From an uncultured Collinsella sp. (GTDB lineage Bacteria; Actinomycetota; Coriobacteriia; Coriobacteriales; Coriobacteriaceae): a stretch of 7,059 bases of DNA. Numbering within the stretch: position 1 is the first letter of the stretch; every line of letters starts with the position of its first letter. The stretch is from NCBI GenBank assembly GCA_900752345.1, contig CAADVA010000243.1, positions 1 to 7,059 on the forward strand, written 5' to 3'. Below are positions 1 to 6,921 of the stretch, in pieces. The position numbers were made by a program, and so were the translations under genes. The notes under the pieces were generated by a model that saw only the letters and a program-made list of their open reading frames with translations, had not been told where the DNA came from and made no database searches.

Positions 1-3000
1 CCCCGCCCCGCCTCGTGTGAACGCGCGTGAGTGGGCAGCGCCGCCCCCGATGCCCGCCGACCCGGCCGTCAGCACGCCGGCGATTGTCATAATGGAGCCC
101 ACTGCCACATCGGTGCTGTCGTGGCAGAGCTGGCGATACAGCAGATCCTCAAACGCACGCGCCTTCTCCATGGCGTCGCGCAGCGCGTAAATGCACTTCC
201 AGTCGTCCTCGGTCTTCTCGGGCTTGGCAAGCAAGCGCGTATGCTGAAGCTCATAGCCCTCGCGCTCGCCCTTCACCTTCTGCATACGGACGTTCACGTT
301 CTCCCAGTTCTTGCTGGCATCGTTCACGCCGTAAATGCCGGTAAAGATGCCGATGCCCTGGGTCGCCGCGGGAAACGCCTGGCCGGCCGCCTTCCACGCA
401 TCGGTCTTAAAGACCTGTCCGAACATCTCGCACTCGATCTTATAGCTCTTGAGCGAACGGATCGTGCGGATGAGCTTCATATGGGCGCTCACGTCGCCGT
501 TGCGCTTCCAGGCCATGAGCCATCCGCGCACCTTGGAGTTGTTGAGGCTATGGACCACATTCCAGTTGTCGTACAGGTCGTCCAGAATGTCGCACTGCAT
601 GGCGATCGAGTTAAACAGAAGCGCCTGGTTCTTGTTGTTATTGGAGTTCTCGATAAATTCCGACTCGATATAGGCCGTCTGCTCGCCATCGGGCGCGGCG
701 ACCTTAAAGCCCTTGACGGTATCGTCGTCAGCCGCCTTGTAGCTCAGTGAGCTGCCGAGCGCCTGGCCCAAATCGTTAAACCCGCTCGTCGACTGGCCGT
801 TGTACTCGCTGGCCTTAATGCCCGCACATTTGTTGAGTGCCGCAGCGGTTGCGTCATTCCAGCTTCCGTATTGGTTGAGCCGGCCGATACCCATCGACTG
901 GCCCACCAGGTCCTCGGCCTGCTGGGCAATAAACTCCGCTCGCGATGCATGGTCGACGAGTTCCTTGATGGCGGCCGCATCCGCAGCGTTCGCGCCCTGG
1001 GCCGCCGCGAGTTCCTGATACCAATCCTCGCTGGTGCCGTAAGCATCCTCAAAGATCATCTTGTCCACATTGACGCCATAGCTGTCGCCCTGCTGGGTTA
1101 GCAGCGCCGCCGACCCGCCGACCGCGGCCTTGAGCTCAGCCGCAAACTGCGCGGCCTCGTCGTTGCCAGCATCATCACCCTCGCCGTCGCTGGCGGCAGG
1201 GGCGCGACGAGCCTTACGGGCAGCTCCACCTTGGGCTTCGTCCTCTTTACCGTCCTTGTCCTCCTCGGCAAACGCATCGGCGACCATCTGGTCAATCGCG
1301 TCGTTAAAGGCCTCGTCGACATCATTAAACGAGTTATCCATCATATACTCGTGCCACTGCTGCACGGCATTCGAGAACTCCTGCTGGCGCTCCTCGGCCG
1401 CGGCGGAATGCTTTTTGGCCGAAGCGTTGGCGTCAAAACTCAGCATGGTCATAAGCTGAGCATTGGAGATGCGGTAGGTCTGTGGCATAAAGATCTGCTC
1501 AAAGTTGCCGCAGTTCACATAGGTTGAATCATTCGCCTTGTTAAACTCGTCGAGCAGCTTGAGATATCCCTCGTCCACATACTCCGCCACATAGCGCACA
1601 CGGGTGCCCTCGCGCGACTTTTGAGTCAGAGGAATCGTCACCGTCTTGCCATCCACGCAGTCCACGTACAGGTCGAGCGTGTCGGCGGCCTCTTCGTTTC
1701 CCACCTCGAGCGTGATGTCAAAGGTCCAGTAGGCGTTCTTCTTTTGTGGCAGATGATGGAAGGTCCACAGGCTCTTGCCGGTGTCCTTGCCGTCCTTGAC
1801 CAAGTTTTGCGTACCGCCACGATACGTCACATCAAAGTTCCAGACCGAAGCGCCCGGAACATAGCGCACATAATTGCGAGCCGTTACCTCGGCAGCAGCG
1901 GCGGCAACATCGGTCGAGCCCACGCGCGCTTCGAGCGTCACACGCTCGGCGGCAAGCGTATCCTGCGGCAGGTCGTATTCAATCTTGGCACGGCCGAGTT
2001 TATTGGTCTTGCCGGTGTACTTTGCAGCCGAGGCGCCCGCGCCCACGGTGAGCTGCGCGCTTTTGCCGGGCGCTGCGTATACGTAGGCCACATTGCCCAG
2101 TAGGCTGTGAACGTCGGTGCTGTCGACCTCGATGCGCGATCCGCTAACCTCAAGCGTCGTGCTCCCCAGCGGCAATGTCACCTCGCCCAGCGTAATGAGC
2201 GGCGAGATGGCATAGGTGCCCGCGGCCTTAGGCTTAAAGCGCACAAACACATCGGCGCCCGCATTCTTCGTCATATTGAGAACGAGGTTGTCGCCCTCCC
2301 AAGTTGCGTTAGCCCACATGGCCTCGGAGCTGGCGCCGGCTTCGCGAGAGCCTGCGGACACTTCCTCGACGGCATCCTTGGCCAGCGGAATCTCAATCTT
2401 GGCAGCCTGGCTGTCCTTGAGCTCGTAATGAATGCGCAGCTCGGTCTCCACGCCAACGACCGCGGACGAATCAGCGATAACCGAGCCCGCCGTCAGCCCG
2501 CGCTCGGCACGATACGTCTCCACGTCAAACGTGGGGACGTCGAGCGTCACGTCGAGCTGTTTGCCGTCCTCAATCTTCACCTGCTTTTGCGCGATATGCT
2601 TACCCACGGTCAGCCCTAGGCGGCTAAACGTGGAATAGCTCGTCGCTTGGATGTCGTAGCTCGTCTTGTTAAAGGCGACGATGGTGTACGAACCGGCCTT
2701 AAGGCGCGGCGTCTCGGCCTTCATGATAGGCGTGGTGCCATCGTCTTCGTAACCCATCAGATAGGTGACACCGTCGGCAACTAGCTTGCCGTCGGACGTA
2801 CGGAACACCAGCACGCGGTTGGCGCCCTGGTAGTCGCCCTTGGTCGTAACCGTCGCCGCACCCCAAGGCTTCAAGTCGATATCGACCTTGCCGGCCGAGG
2901 GCTTCACCGTCGCCGTCGCCCCACCCAGCCTGAGGCTGTCTTTGGGCTCGAGCGTTATCTCCAGATCCTGGTCCGCGTCGGCAATGGTCTGCGAAACCAC

Positions 3001-4905
3001 GAGTGCTGTGCCCTGGATACGGAAGTCGTTTTCCTTGTCACCCTTGGCAGGCTTAAGCGTCTTGCCGCCGCTCTTCACCGTCAGATCGATGTTATCGAGA
3101 CTATCGAGCTCAATGCGTTCGGTCTTATCCTGGCCCACAATCGGTTCAAGATAGCCCACGTTGAGCTCAATCGCGCGCGAGGCCGGAATCTTGGTAAAGT
3201 CCTCCGCCTTAATGTCTCCGATATTCCATGTGCCCGTCATCTGATCGCCCGGGCGCGCCAGCACCATGTCATAGTAACCGCTGAGCGAAATGCGCAGGGT
3301 GGCTGCCGTCTTGGAGAGAGCGTCCGCTGTAAAGCTGCCGTCATCGCCAACCGCCAGCGGCGTGGACTGCCCCGCCTGCACGAGCACGGCCGCCGCGCCC
3401 TGGGGAAGTTTGCCCGTCACCTGGGCCGCCTCGCCCATCCACTCAAACGTGTAGGCAGGCTTCGAGGAATCGACGGAGTCCTTGCGATCGGCCACGGCAT
3501 CGGCAAGCTTTTTGACCATCGAGGGGTTGCCAGCCGAATCGGTCGCATAGGCATAGATGGTCTGGCCTTCACTAAAGGGAATCGCATACGTTACGCCATC
3601 GATTGTCACGCGCTCATTATAGTCGCCCGAATAGCCCGCCTCACCAAACTGAAGATCGGGGTTCATCACGCGCAGGGCAACGGCATTATGGTTCGTCTCG
3701 TTTCCGTATCTCGTGTTCTCAAAAGCTCCCCACTCTATCATTTCCACGCTTTTGGGTAGCACAATCTCTTTGCCGGCAATCGCAGGATCAAGAGAGGCGA
3801 ACGCGTGCGCTCCGATATATTTAACGCCGTCGCCGATCGTCACCGACGACACATGCGAGCACCCGTCAAAGGCATTGCGCTCAATCCGCTCCACCGTGCC
3901 CGGCACATTGATCTGCGTAAAGGTGAGCACTGTTGTGTCCGAGACATAGAACTGTGGCACGCCGCAATAGGCGAATGCAAGATAGTCGATAGTTTTGACC
4001 GAAGGCGGCAGCGTTGCCACCACCTTGTCGTCAAGTTGTTCACATTCCTTAAAGGCCTGCTCGGGAATCGTGGTAAAGGCCGCGTTGTTGGGCCAGGTTA
4101 CCGTTTGGAGCGTCTTGCTTTTGTAGAATGCATAGCTCTTGAGCTCCTCGACCGAATCGGGCAGTGCGATCTCTTTGATGCTGCTGCCGCCCAAGCCTCC
4201 AACCGAGCGGACATGCGAATTAGGGGCGAAGGTGATCGATGTGAGCGCAGCGCTTCCCATACCCGTAAGGCTTACGACATTTTTGTCGTCGATGGTCGAG
4301 GGCACCTCCAACGTGGTAATGCCCGCGTCGCCATACTCGATAGAAATTTCGTTGGTGAGGCTATCAATCGAGAAGTAGTACTGCGCGGGGGTCTGCTCGC
4401 CGGCCACGTAGCCATCGTCGTATTCACCCTTTACGCCCGTAGTGCCCTTCGAGGTTGCCCAGAGTCCAAGTTCCTCGTTCCAGGTTGCCTCGGCACCGGA
4501 AGCCTCCTCTTGCTTCTGCTGCTCGGCGAGTTCCTTGCCCTCGACAAGATCAGTGGCGAGCGTACCCGCAGGTGTGCTCTCGGTCTGCCCGGCGCCCGTT
4601 AGGCCCGCCGCCGATGCAATCTCGGAGGGCGGGGGCGTAGGGGTATCACCGCTATCGAGCACTGTGGGGTCGGCGACGCCGGCATCGGGCGCGGGGTCGG
4701 CGGAAGCAGAGTCTGACGTTTGGGCGTCAGCCGAATCGGCGGGAGCGGCGTCGGCTGCTTGGCCGTTATCCGTCTGCACAAAAGTGCCGTCGGTGTTGAG
4801 GGCCTCAGCAAACGCGCCCGCGGGAAACGAACCCGTCACCATCGCGAGGGTCACCGTGGCAACCGTCAGCCGTCGGCAAAGCGCTCGAGCAGTAGTCCAC
4901 CTCAT
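1..4905 (-). CDS. Giant secreted BspA-type leucine-rich-repeat surface protein (3' end outside window)
   Basis: One frame is open from an ATG at 4905 to the left edge, 1635 codons with no stop, so the C terminus lies outside the window. The start is supported by an AGGAAAGGA ribosome binding site and by an immediate signal peptide (residues 1-33, cleavage after AFA). Order seen: Ala/Asp/Pro-rich acidic linker (about 34-130); leucine-rich repeats of the BspA/LRR_5 type (182-400, e.g. LPDSVEELKSYAF, VPGTVERIERNAFDGC); beta-rich, Ig- or carboxypeptidase-regulatory-like stretches (about 484-1092, repeated 'LKAGSYTIVAF'-style strands); a helix-rich part (about 1100-1600) with a very acidic linker; and a Gly-rich hydrophobic segment (1600-1623). 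BspA-type repeats in gut bacteria are usually found in exported proteins, many linked to adhesion; binding a host or microbial ligand is inference. The C-terminal third matches no family I can name. No sorting signal is visible because the end is missing. Confidence 0.93.
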   Translation of the reverse strand, partial: MRWTTARALCRRLTVATVTLAMVTGSFPAGAFAEALNTDGTFVQTDNGQAADAAPADSADAQTSDSASADPAPDAGVADPTVLDSGDTPTPPPSEIASAAGLTGAGQTESTPAGTLATDLVEGKELAEQQKQEEASGAEATWNEELGLWATSKGTTGVKGEYDDGYVAGEQTPAQYYFSIDSLTNEISIEYGDAGITTLEVPSTIDDKNVVSLTGMGSAALTSITFAPNSHVRSVGGLGGSSIKEIALPDSVEELKSYAFYKSKTLQTVTWPNNAAFTTIPEQAFKECEQLDDKVVATLPPSVKTIDYLAFAYCGVPQFYVSDTTVLTFTQINVPGTVERIERNAFDGCSHVSSVTIGDGVKYIGAHAFASLDPAIAGKEIVLPKSVEMIEWGAFENTRYGNETNHNAVALRVMNPDLQFGEAGYSGDYNERVTIDGVTYAIPFSEGQTIYAYATDSAGNPSMVKKLADAVADRKDSVDSSKPAYTFEWMGEAAQVTGKLPQGAAAVLVQAGQSTPLAVGDDGSFTADALSKTAATLRISLSGYYDMVLARPGDQMTGTWNIGDIKAEDFTKIPASRAIELNVGYLEPIVGQDKTERIELDSLDNIDLTVKSGGKTLKPAKGDKENDFRIQGTALVVSQTIADADQDLEITLEPKDSLRLGGATATVKPSAGKVDIDLKPWGAATVTTKGDYQGANRVLVFRTSDGKLVADGVTYLMGYEDDGTTPIMKAETPRLKAGSYTIVAFNKTSYDIQATSYSTFSRLGLTVGKHIAQKQVKIEDGKQLDVTLDVPTFDVETYRAERGLTAGSVIADSSAVVGVETELRIHYELKDSQAAKIEIPLAKDAVEEVSAGSREAGASSEAMWANATWEGDNLVLNMTKNAGADVFVRFKPKAAGTYAISPLITLGEVTLPLGSTTLEVSGSRIEVDSTDVHSLLGNVAYVYAAPGKSAQLTVGAGASAAKYTGKTNKLGRAKIEYDLPQDTLAAERVTLEARVGSTDVAAAAAEVTARNYVRYVPGASVWNFDVTYRGGTQNLVKDGKDTGKSLWTFHHLPQKKNAYWTFDITLEVGNEEAADTLDLYVDCVDGKTVTIPLTQKSREGTRVRYVAEYVDEGYLKLLDEFNKANDSTYVNCGNFEQIFMPQTYRISNAQLMTMLSFDANASAKKHSAAAEERQQEFSNAVQQWHEYMMDNSFNDVDEAFNDAIDQMVADAFAEEDKDGKEDEAQGGAARKARRAPAASDGEGDDAGNDEAAQFAAELKAAVGGSAALLTQQGDSYGVNVDKMIFEDAYGTSEDWYQELAAAQGANAADAAAIKELVDHASRAEFIAQQAEDLVGQSMGIGRLNQYGSWNDATAAALNKCAGIKASEYNGQSTSGFNDLGQALGSSLSYKAADDDTVKGFKVAAPDGEQTAYIESEFIENSNNNKNQALLFNSIAMQCDILDDLYDNWNVVHSLNNSKVRGWLMAWKRNGDVSAHMKLIRTIRSLKSYKIECEMFGQVFKTDAWKAAGQAFPAATQGIGIFTGIYGVNDASKNWENVNVRMQKVKGEREGYELQHTRLLAKPEKTEDDWKCIYALRDAMEKARAFEDLLYRQLCHDSTDVAVGSIMTIAGVLTAGSAGIGGGAAHSRAFTRGGAG
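3706..4362 (-). repeat. Leucine-rich repeat block (BspA/LRR_5 type)
   Basis: Residues 182-400 hold about five irregular repeats of the pattern LPxSVxxIxxxAFxxCxxLxxVxI. Clear copies are LPDSVEELKSYAF, LPPSVKTIDYLAFAYCG, VPGTVERIERNAFDGC and LPKSVEMIEWGAF. The repeats are diverged at DNA level, so this is a protein-level repeat rather than a recent tandem duplication. Confidence 0.88.
4807..4905 (-). other. Signal peptide of the giant LRR protein
   Basis: Residues 1-33 show a basic N-region (Arg at 2, 7, 11 and 12), a hydrophobic core (LTVATVTLAMVTG) and an AFA cleavage site before EALNTDG. This is a classical Sec signal. The RR pair at 11-12 is not followed by the usual twin-arginine pattern, so Sec export is preferred. 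Confidence 0.85.
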
Positions 4906-4911
4906 GGTCGT

Positions 4912-4920
4912 TCCTTTCCT
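4912..4920 (-). promoter_or_regulatory. Ribosome binding site of the giant LRR gene
   Basis: On the minus strand AGGAAAGGA precedes the ATG with a 6-base spacer. It fixes the start at 4905 and agrees with the signal peptide that follows directly. Confidence 0.8.
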
Positions 4921-4965
4921 GCAAACCAAAAGTCATCCAGCGTAATCGTTGTTCAAAAACAAAGC

Positions 4966-4999
4966 GAACGGTAGGTTCATATATACGAACCTACCGTTC
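4966..4999 (-). promoter_or_regulatory. 13-bp inverted repeat with T-rich tract: terminator, attenuator or operator
   Basis: The arms GAACGGTAGGTTC and GAACCTACCGTTC are perfect inverted repeats separated by 8 AT-rich bases. On the minus strand the stem is followed after two bases by TTTGTTTTTG, as in a Rho-independent terminator; on the plus strand there is no T tract. It lies 61 bases before the LRR start codon. It could therefore end transcription from the upstream surface gene, or act as an attenuator in the LRR leader. Each arm is itself an inverted repeat, GAAC-N5-GTTC, and the two copies start 21 bases apart, so a protein operator is an alternative. The inverted repeat is certain; its role is inference. 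Confidence 0.6.
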
Positions 5000-5009
5000 T
5001 ACCTGCGCA

Positions 5010-5046
5010 AACCACCGCAAAGGGGACAGGCACCTTTGCGGTGGTT
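5010..5046. repeat. Perfect 14-bp hairpin with GGGGACAGGCACC core
   Basis: The arms AACCACCGCAAAGG and CCTTTGCGGTGGTT are exact reverse complements around a 9-base loop (GGACAGGCA). Neither strand shows a T tract after the stem, so it is not a standard Rho-independent terminator. The core GGGGACAGGCACC resembles hairpins that I recall as dispersed intergenic repeats in several bacterial genomes, some near IS200-like transposase genes. That link is from memory and untested here. Confidence 0.75.
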
Positions 5047-5067
5047 CTGGACTCGGCCGGCCAGTTT

Positions 5068-5124
5068 GTCTCGATTTGTAACAGTTAGAGGTCAAATTCC
5101 CCGCCTGGTGTTACAGATCGAGAC
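5068..5124. repeat. Inverted repeat, copy A of a tandem pair
   Basis: The arms GTCTCGATTTGTAACA (5068-5083) and TGTTACAGATCGAGAC (5109-5124) pair over 16 bases with one T:G position, around a 25-base loop. That position would be a wobble in a plus-strand RNA but an A:C mismatch in a minus-strand RNA. The loop begins with TAGAG near its start and ends GCCTGG, as in copy B. No T tract follows on either side. Confidence 0.85.
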
Positions 5125-5148
5125 ATTAGATTGGCGGCCATTCGGTTC

Positions 5149-5205
5149 ATCTCAATCTGTAACATCTAGAGCCGTTTTGACTGGCTTGGTGTTACAGATT
5201 GAGAT
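5149..5205. repeat. Inverted repeat, copy B of a tandem pair
   Basis: The arms ATCTCAATCTGTAACA (5149-5164) and TGTTACAGATTGAGAT (5190-5205) are perfect over 16 bases, around a 25-base loop of the same length as copy A. The loop shares TAGAG near its start and GCTTGG at its end with copy A, while its middle differs. The stem ends 36 bases past the stop of the upstream surface gene. On the plus strand four T residues follow, which is too weak to call a terminator. Confidence 0.85.
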
Positions 5206-5241
5206 TTTGCTGAGGCCGAGAACGAGAGCCGTCACCCAGCT

Positions 5242-6921
5242 CTAATGCTTGCGGCGCTTGGTCGCGGCGAGGCCGGCGGCGGCTACGGTTGCGCCGGCGA
5301 TGCCTAGGGCGGCGACCGTCATCGCGGTGGTATCCCCCGTGGTAGCCAGGACAGCATCGCCCTTCTTGGCCTGCGTGGTTTTCTCAACCGTCTTGGCCGT
5401 GGTGGTTGTCGTGACCGGTTTAGCCGCGGGCTTGGTCTCGGGCTTCACCTCGGGCTTGGGCTCAGGCTTGACCTCAGGCTGCGGCGCGGGCTTTTCGGGG
5501 TCGACCGGAGCCGGCGTGGCCTCGGGCGTAAACGTCAGATCGGTGTTGAGCCACAGAGTGAAGATACAGCCGCTCTCGGGATCAACTACACTCGCTTCGC
5601 CCATCTGGTAGCCGCACTCCTGGCCGTTGATCATCAGCTTGGTGTTGGGCGTAAAGTAGAATCCGCGCGCGGGCTTGAGATAGATACCGTAGCGATAGGT
5701 CACGCCAGGCTTAAAGGCGTCGATGTGGTTCGTGATGTTCTGATCCCAGAACTCCTGAGAGTTCACTTCGCTGCCGTCGCTACCCGTCCAGTACTCACAC
5801 TGAGGAAGGGAGTTGGAGCCCGTCGGAACATTCGCCGTAAAGACCGGCTTATCGCCTGCCTTGAAGGTGGTCGTGGCGCCGTTAATCTCGATAACGTCGA
5901 TGGCCCGCCATTCGTCGATCGGCTGCTCGCACAGCATATTGTCAGCGTTTGGCGCGAAGACGCCGTTGACGGTCTTGATGTGGTGCGTCCAATGGCCGTT
6001 GACGTACATCATGCAGTCATTGCCCACGGTATTGTCGCCCTTGAGCCTCAGCTCGACGGAATACATGTAGAACTTGCCCTCTTCGAAGTGTTCGATCCTC
6101 CTCGCGCCCGTCGGATACTTGGCGGGGTCGGAATACCAGAAGGCAACGGGCGTGAGCTCCGCGGGGTCGCTGCCATCCATCTCCTCCCAGCACTCGTAGG
6201 CGATCTCGTACTTGTCGGCGTCAGCAGCGGGAATCGTCGCGGTCGCGCGGGGCGCCTCGCCGGGCGCGTAGTTGGTCTTCACGTCGTTGACGTTCAGGTT
6301 ATGGAGGGCTTCGTTTTCTGACGCAACGAGCGTAATTTCGCTATTGATGGCGTAGCGGAGGTAATAATCGTACCTGGTTTCGTTGAGGATAGTCGAGCTG
6401 CCTTCATAGTCAGTTCCGGTATACTCCAGTGCCGTGCCAATATAGAGAGCCTCATTGCGCGTGAGTCGATACAAGCCGCCTGCCGCGCCACCCGTAAAGG
6501 TCAGCGTCAGCCTCATGTGATTGCCAACGGGTTCGAAGCGAGCCGTCACGTCGGACATGGACGCATCCTGAACTTCGACCAGAGTGCCCGAAGCGGCATC
6601 GGCCCTGTAGTACTTAACCTCGACGACTTCGCTCGCAAGCGTTTCTGGAATGCCACCCTCTACATCGAGAAAATCGTGGGTATACGACTGGCCCTTTTCG
6701 AGTGTGACATTGCTCGGAAGCGCGCAGTCCGTGTAGCGGGAAACCACGGTCGTATTGACCCTAACGTCGCTGCCGCCAACAACATCGGTCACACCGCAGG
6801 GCATGATGGCGTTGCTCGCCGGCATGGCGGCGTTGTCGTCGCCAGAAGCGTTTTGCCCAGCGAGCGCAGCACCGCTAGACTCATTGGCGGCATCGGCTGG
6901 GGGTTGTTGTTTGGGGCCCAC
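5242..6921 (-). CDS. Sortase-anchored repeat surface protein (5' end lost or corrupted)
   Basis: This 559-residue frame ends in a textbook wall-anchor tail: LATTGD (525-530), a hydrophobic stretch (about 531-554) and KRRKH. Before it come a Pro/Glu/Lys spacer (about 466-505), two related beta-rich domains (207-320 and 341-462), and an N-terminal region (about 42-200) that I do not recognise. A sortase would cut between Thr and Gly and attach the protein to the cell wall, so it should act outside the cell. Such a protein needs a signal peptide, yet none is present: the only start is a GTG at 6921 inside low-complexity sequence, and the frame closes with a TAG at 6985-6987. The real start is therefore missing and 6921 is only a nominal boundary. 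The ligand and function are unknown. It reads towards the giant LRR gene, 336 bases away. Confidence 0.88.
   Translation of the reverse strand: MGPKQQPPADAANESSGAALAGQNASGDDNAAMPASNAIMPCGVTDVVGGSDVRVNTTVVSRYTDCALPSNVTLEKGQSYTHDFLDVEGGIPETLASEVVEVKYYRADAASGTLVEVQDASMSDVTARFEPVGNHMRLTLTFTGGAAGGLYRLTRNEALYIGTALEYTGTDYEGSSTILNETRYDYYLRYAINSEITLVASENEALHNLNVNDVKTNYAPGEAPRATATIPAADADKYEIAYECWEEMDGSDPAELTPVAFWYSDPAKYPTGARRIEHFEEGKFYMYSVELRLKGDNTVGNDCMMYVNGHWTHHIKTVNGVFAPNADNMLCEQPIDEWRAIDVIEINGATTTFKAGDKPVFTANVPTGSNSLPQCEYWTGSDGSEVNSQEFWDQNITNHIDAFKPGVTYRYGIYLKPARGFYFTPNTKLMINGQECGYQMGEASVVDPESGCIFTLWLNTDLTFTPEATPAPVDPEKPAPQPEVKPEPKPEVKPETKPAAKPVTTTTTAKTVEKTTQAKKGDAVLATTGDTTAMTVAALGIAGATVAAAGLAATKRRKH
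5245..5349 (-). other. LATTGD cell-wall sorting signal
   Basis: Residues 525-559 show LATTGD, a hydrophobic Ala/Gly/Val-rich span and a KRRKH tail. The motif has Ala where the classical LPXTG has Pro. LAXTG motifs are known substrates of class E sortases in actinobacteria; which sortase acts here cannot be seen. Confidence 0.85.
5416..5499 (-). repeat. Pro/Glu/Lys-rich wall-spanning spacer
   Basis: Residues 475-502 are built from short degenerate PEVK-, PEPK- and PETK-like units, visible in the DNA as recurring CTCGGGCTT/CTCAGGCTT with a period of about 12-18 bases. It is followed by a five-Thr run. Such spacers commonly hold a surface domain away from the peptidoglycan. Unit number may vary between strains. 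Confidence 0.75.
5536..6303 (-). repeat. Two diverged copies of a beta-rich extracellular domain
   Basis: Residues 207-320 and 341-462 align by eye. Both run through an APGEAP / KAGDKP turn, an xATATIP / FTANVP strand, a Cys-Trp-containing segment (ECWEE / CEYWTG), F-x-x-G-x-x-Y-x-Y (FEEGKFYMY / FKPGVTYRY) and a v-NG element (MMYVNGH / LMINGQE). I know similar segments from gut-bacterial wall-anchored proteins but cannot name the family with certainty. Confidence 0.65.

Larger units (their letters stand above)
4906..5241. other. Structured intergenic region between the two surface-protein genes
   Basis: These 336 bases carry no convincing gene. They are AT-richer than the flanking genes near the LRR start and contain four separate inverted repeats, entered individually. 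No clear sigma-70 promoter stands out. The best minus-strand -10-like element is TATATA in the centre of the 4966-4999 repeat, with a poor -35 (TTGCGC) 19 bases before it. Both flanking genes read leftwards, so the region could be a terminator of the first, a leader of the second, or both. Confidence 0.75.

Noticed and set aside
31..750. 239-residue plus-strand open frame
   Set aside because: It lies wholly antisense to the LRR gene, has no domain-like pattern and follows from the high-GC third positions of the opposite strand.
1495..1515. Possible internal thioester motif NCGNFEQ
   Set aside because: The complement-type thioester is CGEQ with Cys and Gln three positions apart. Here they are five apart, and the surrounding sequence does not resemble a bacterial thioester domain.
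3805..4602. 265-residue plus-strand open frame
   Set aside because: It is antisense to clear leucine-rich repeats. Its Arg/His/Leu-rich composition is typical of a shadow frame.
4966..4999. LexA/SOS box
   Set aside because: The Gram-positive LexA site is GAAC-N4-GTTC. Both half-palindromes here have a 5-base spacer, and the flanking genes have no link to DNA repair.
5047..5067. GGCCGGCC palindrome between hairpins
   Set aside because: An 8-base GC palindrome is expected by chance in a genome of this composition, and nothing nearby supports a role.
5068..5205. Possible short CRISPR array (four motifs spaced about 41 bases)
   Set aside because: The motifs alternate in orientation, are only 15-16 bases long and form hairpin pairs with related loops, which is not repeat-spacer organisation.
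4949..5245. 98-residue plus-strand open frame across the intergenic region
   Set aside because: It is made of the inverted repeats, has no ribosome binding site and shows no protein-like composition.
5725..6321. 198-residue plus-strand open frame
   Set aside because: It is antisense to the repeat domains of the wall-anchored protein, whose minus-strand frame has recognisable domain structure and an anchor.
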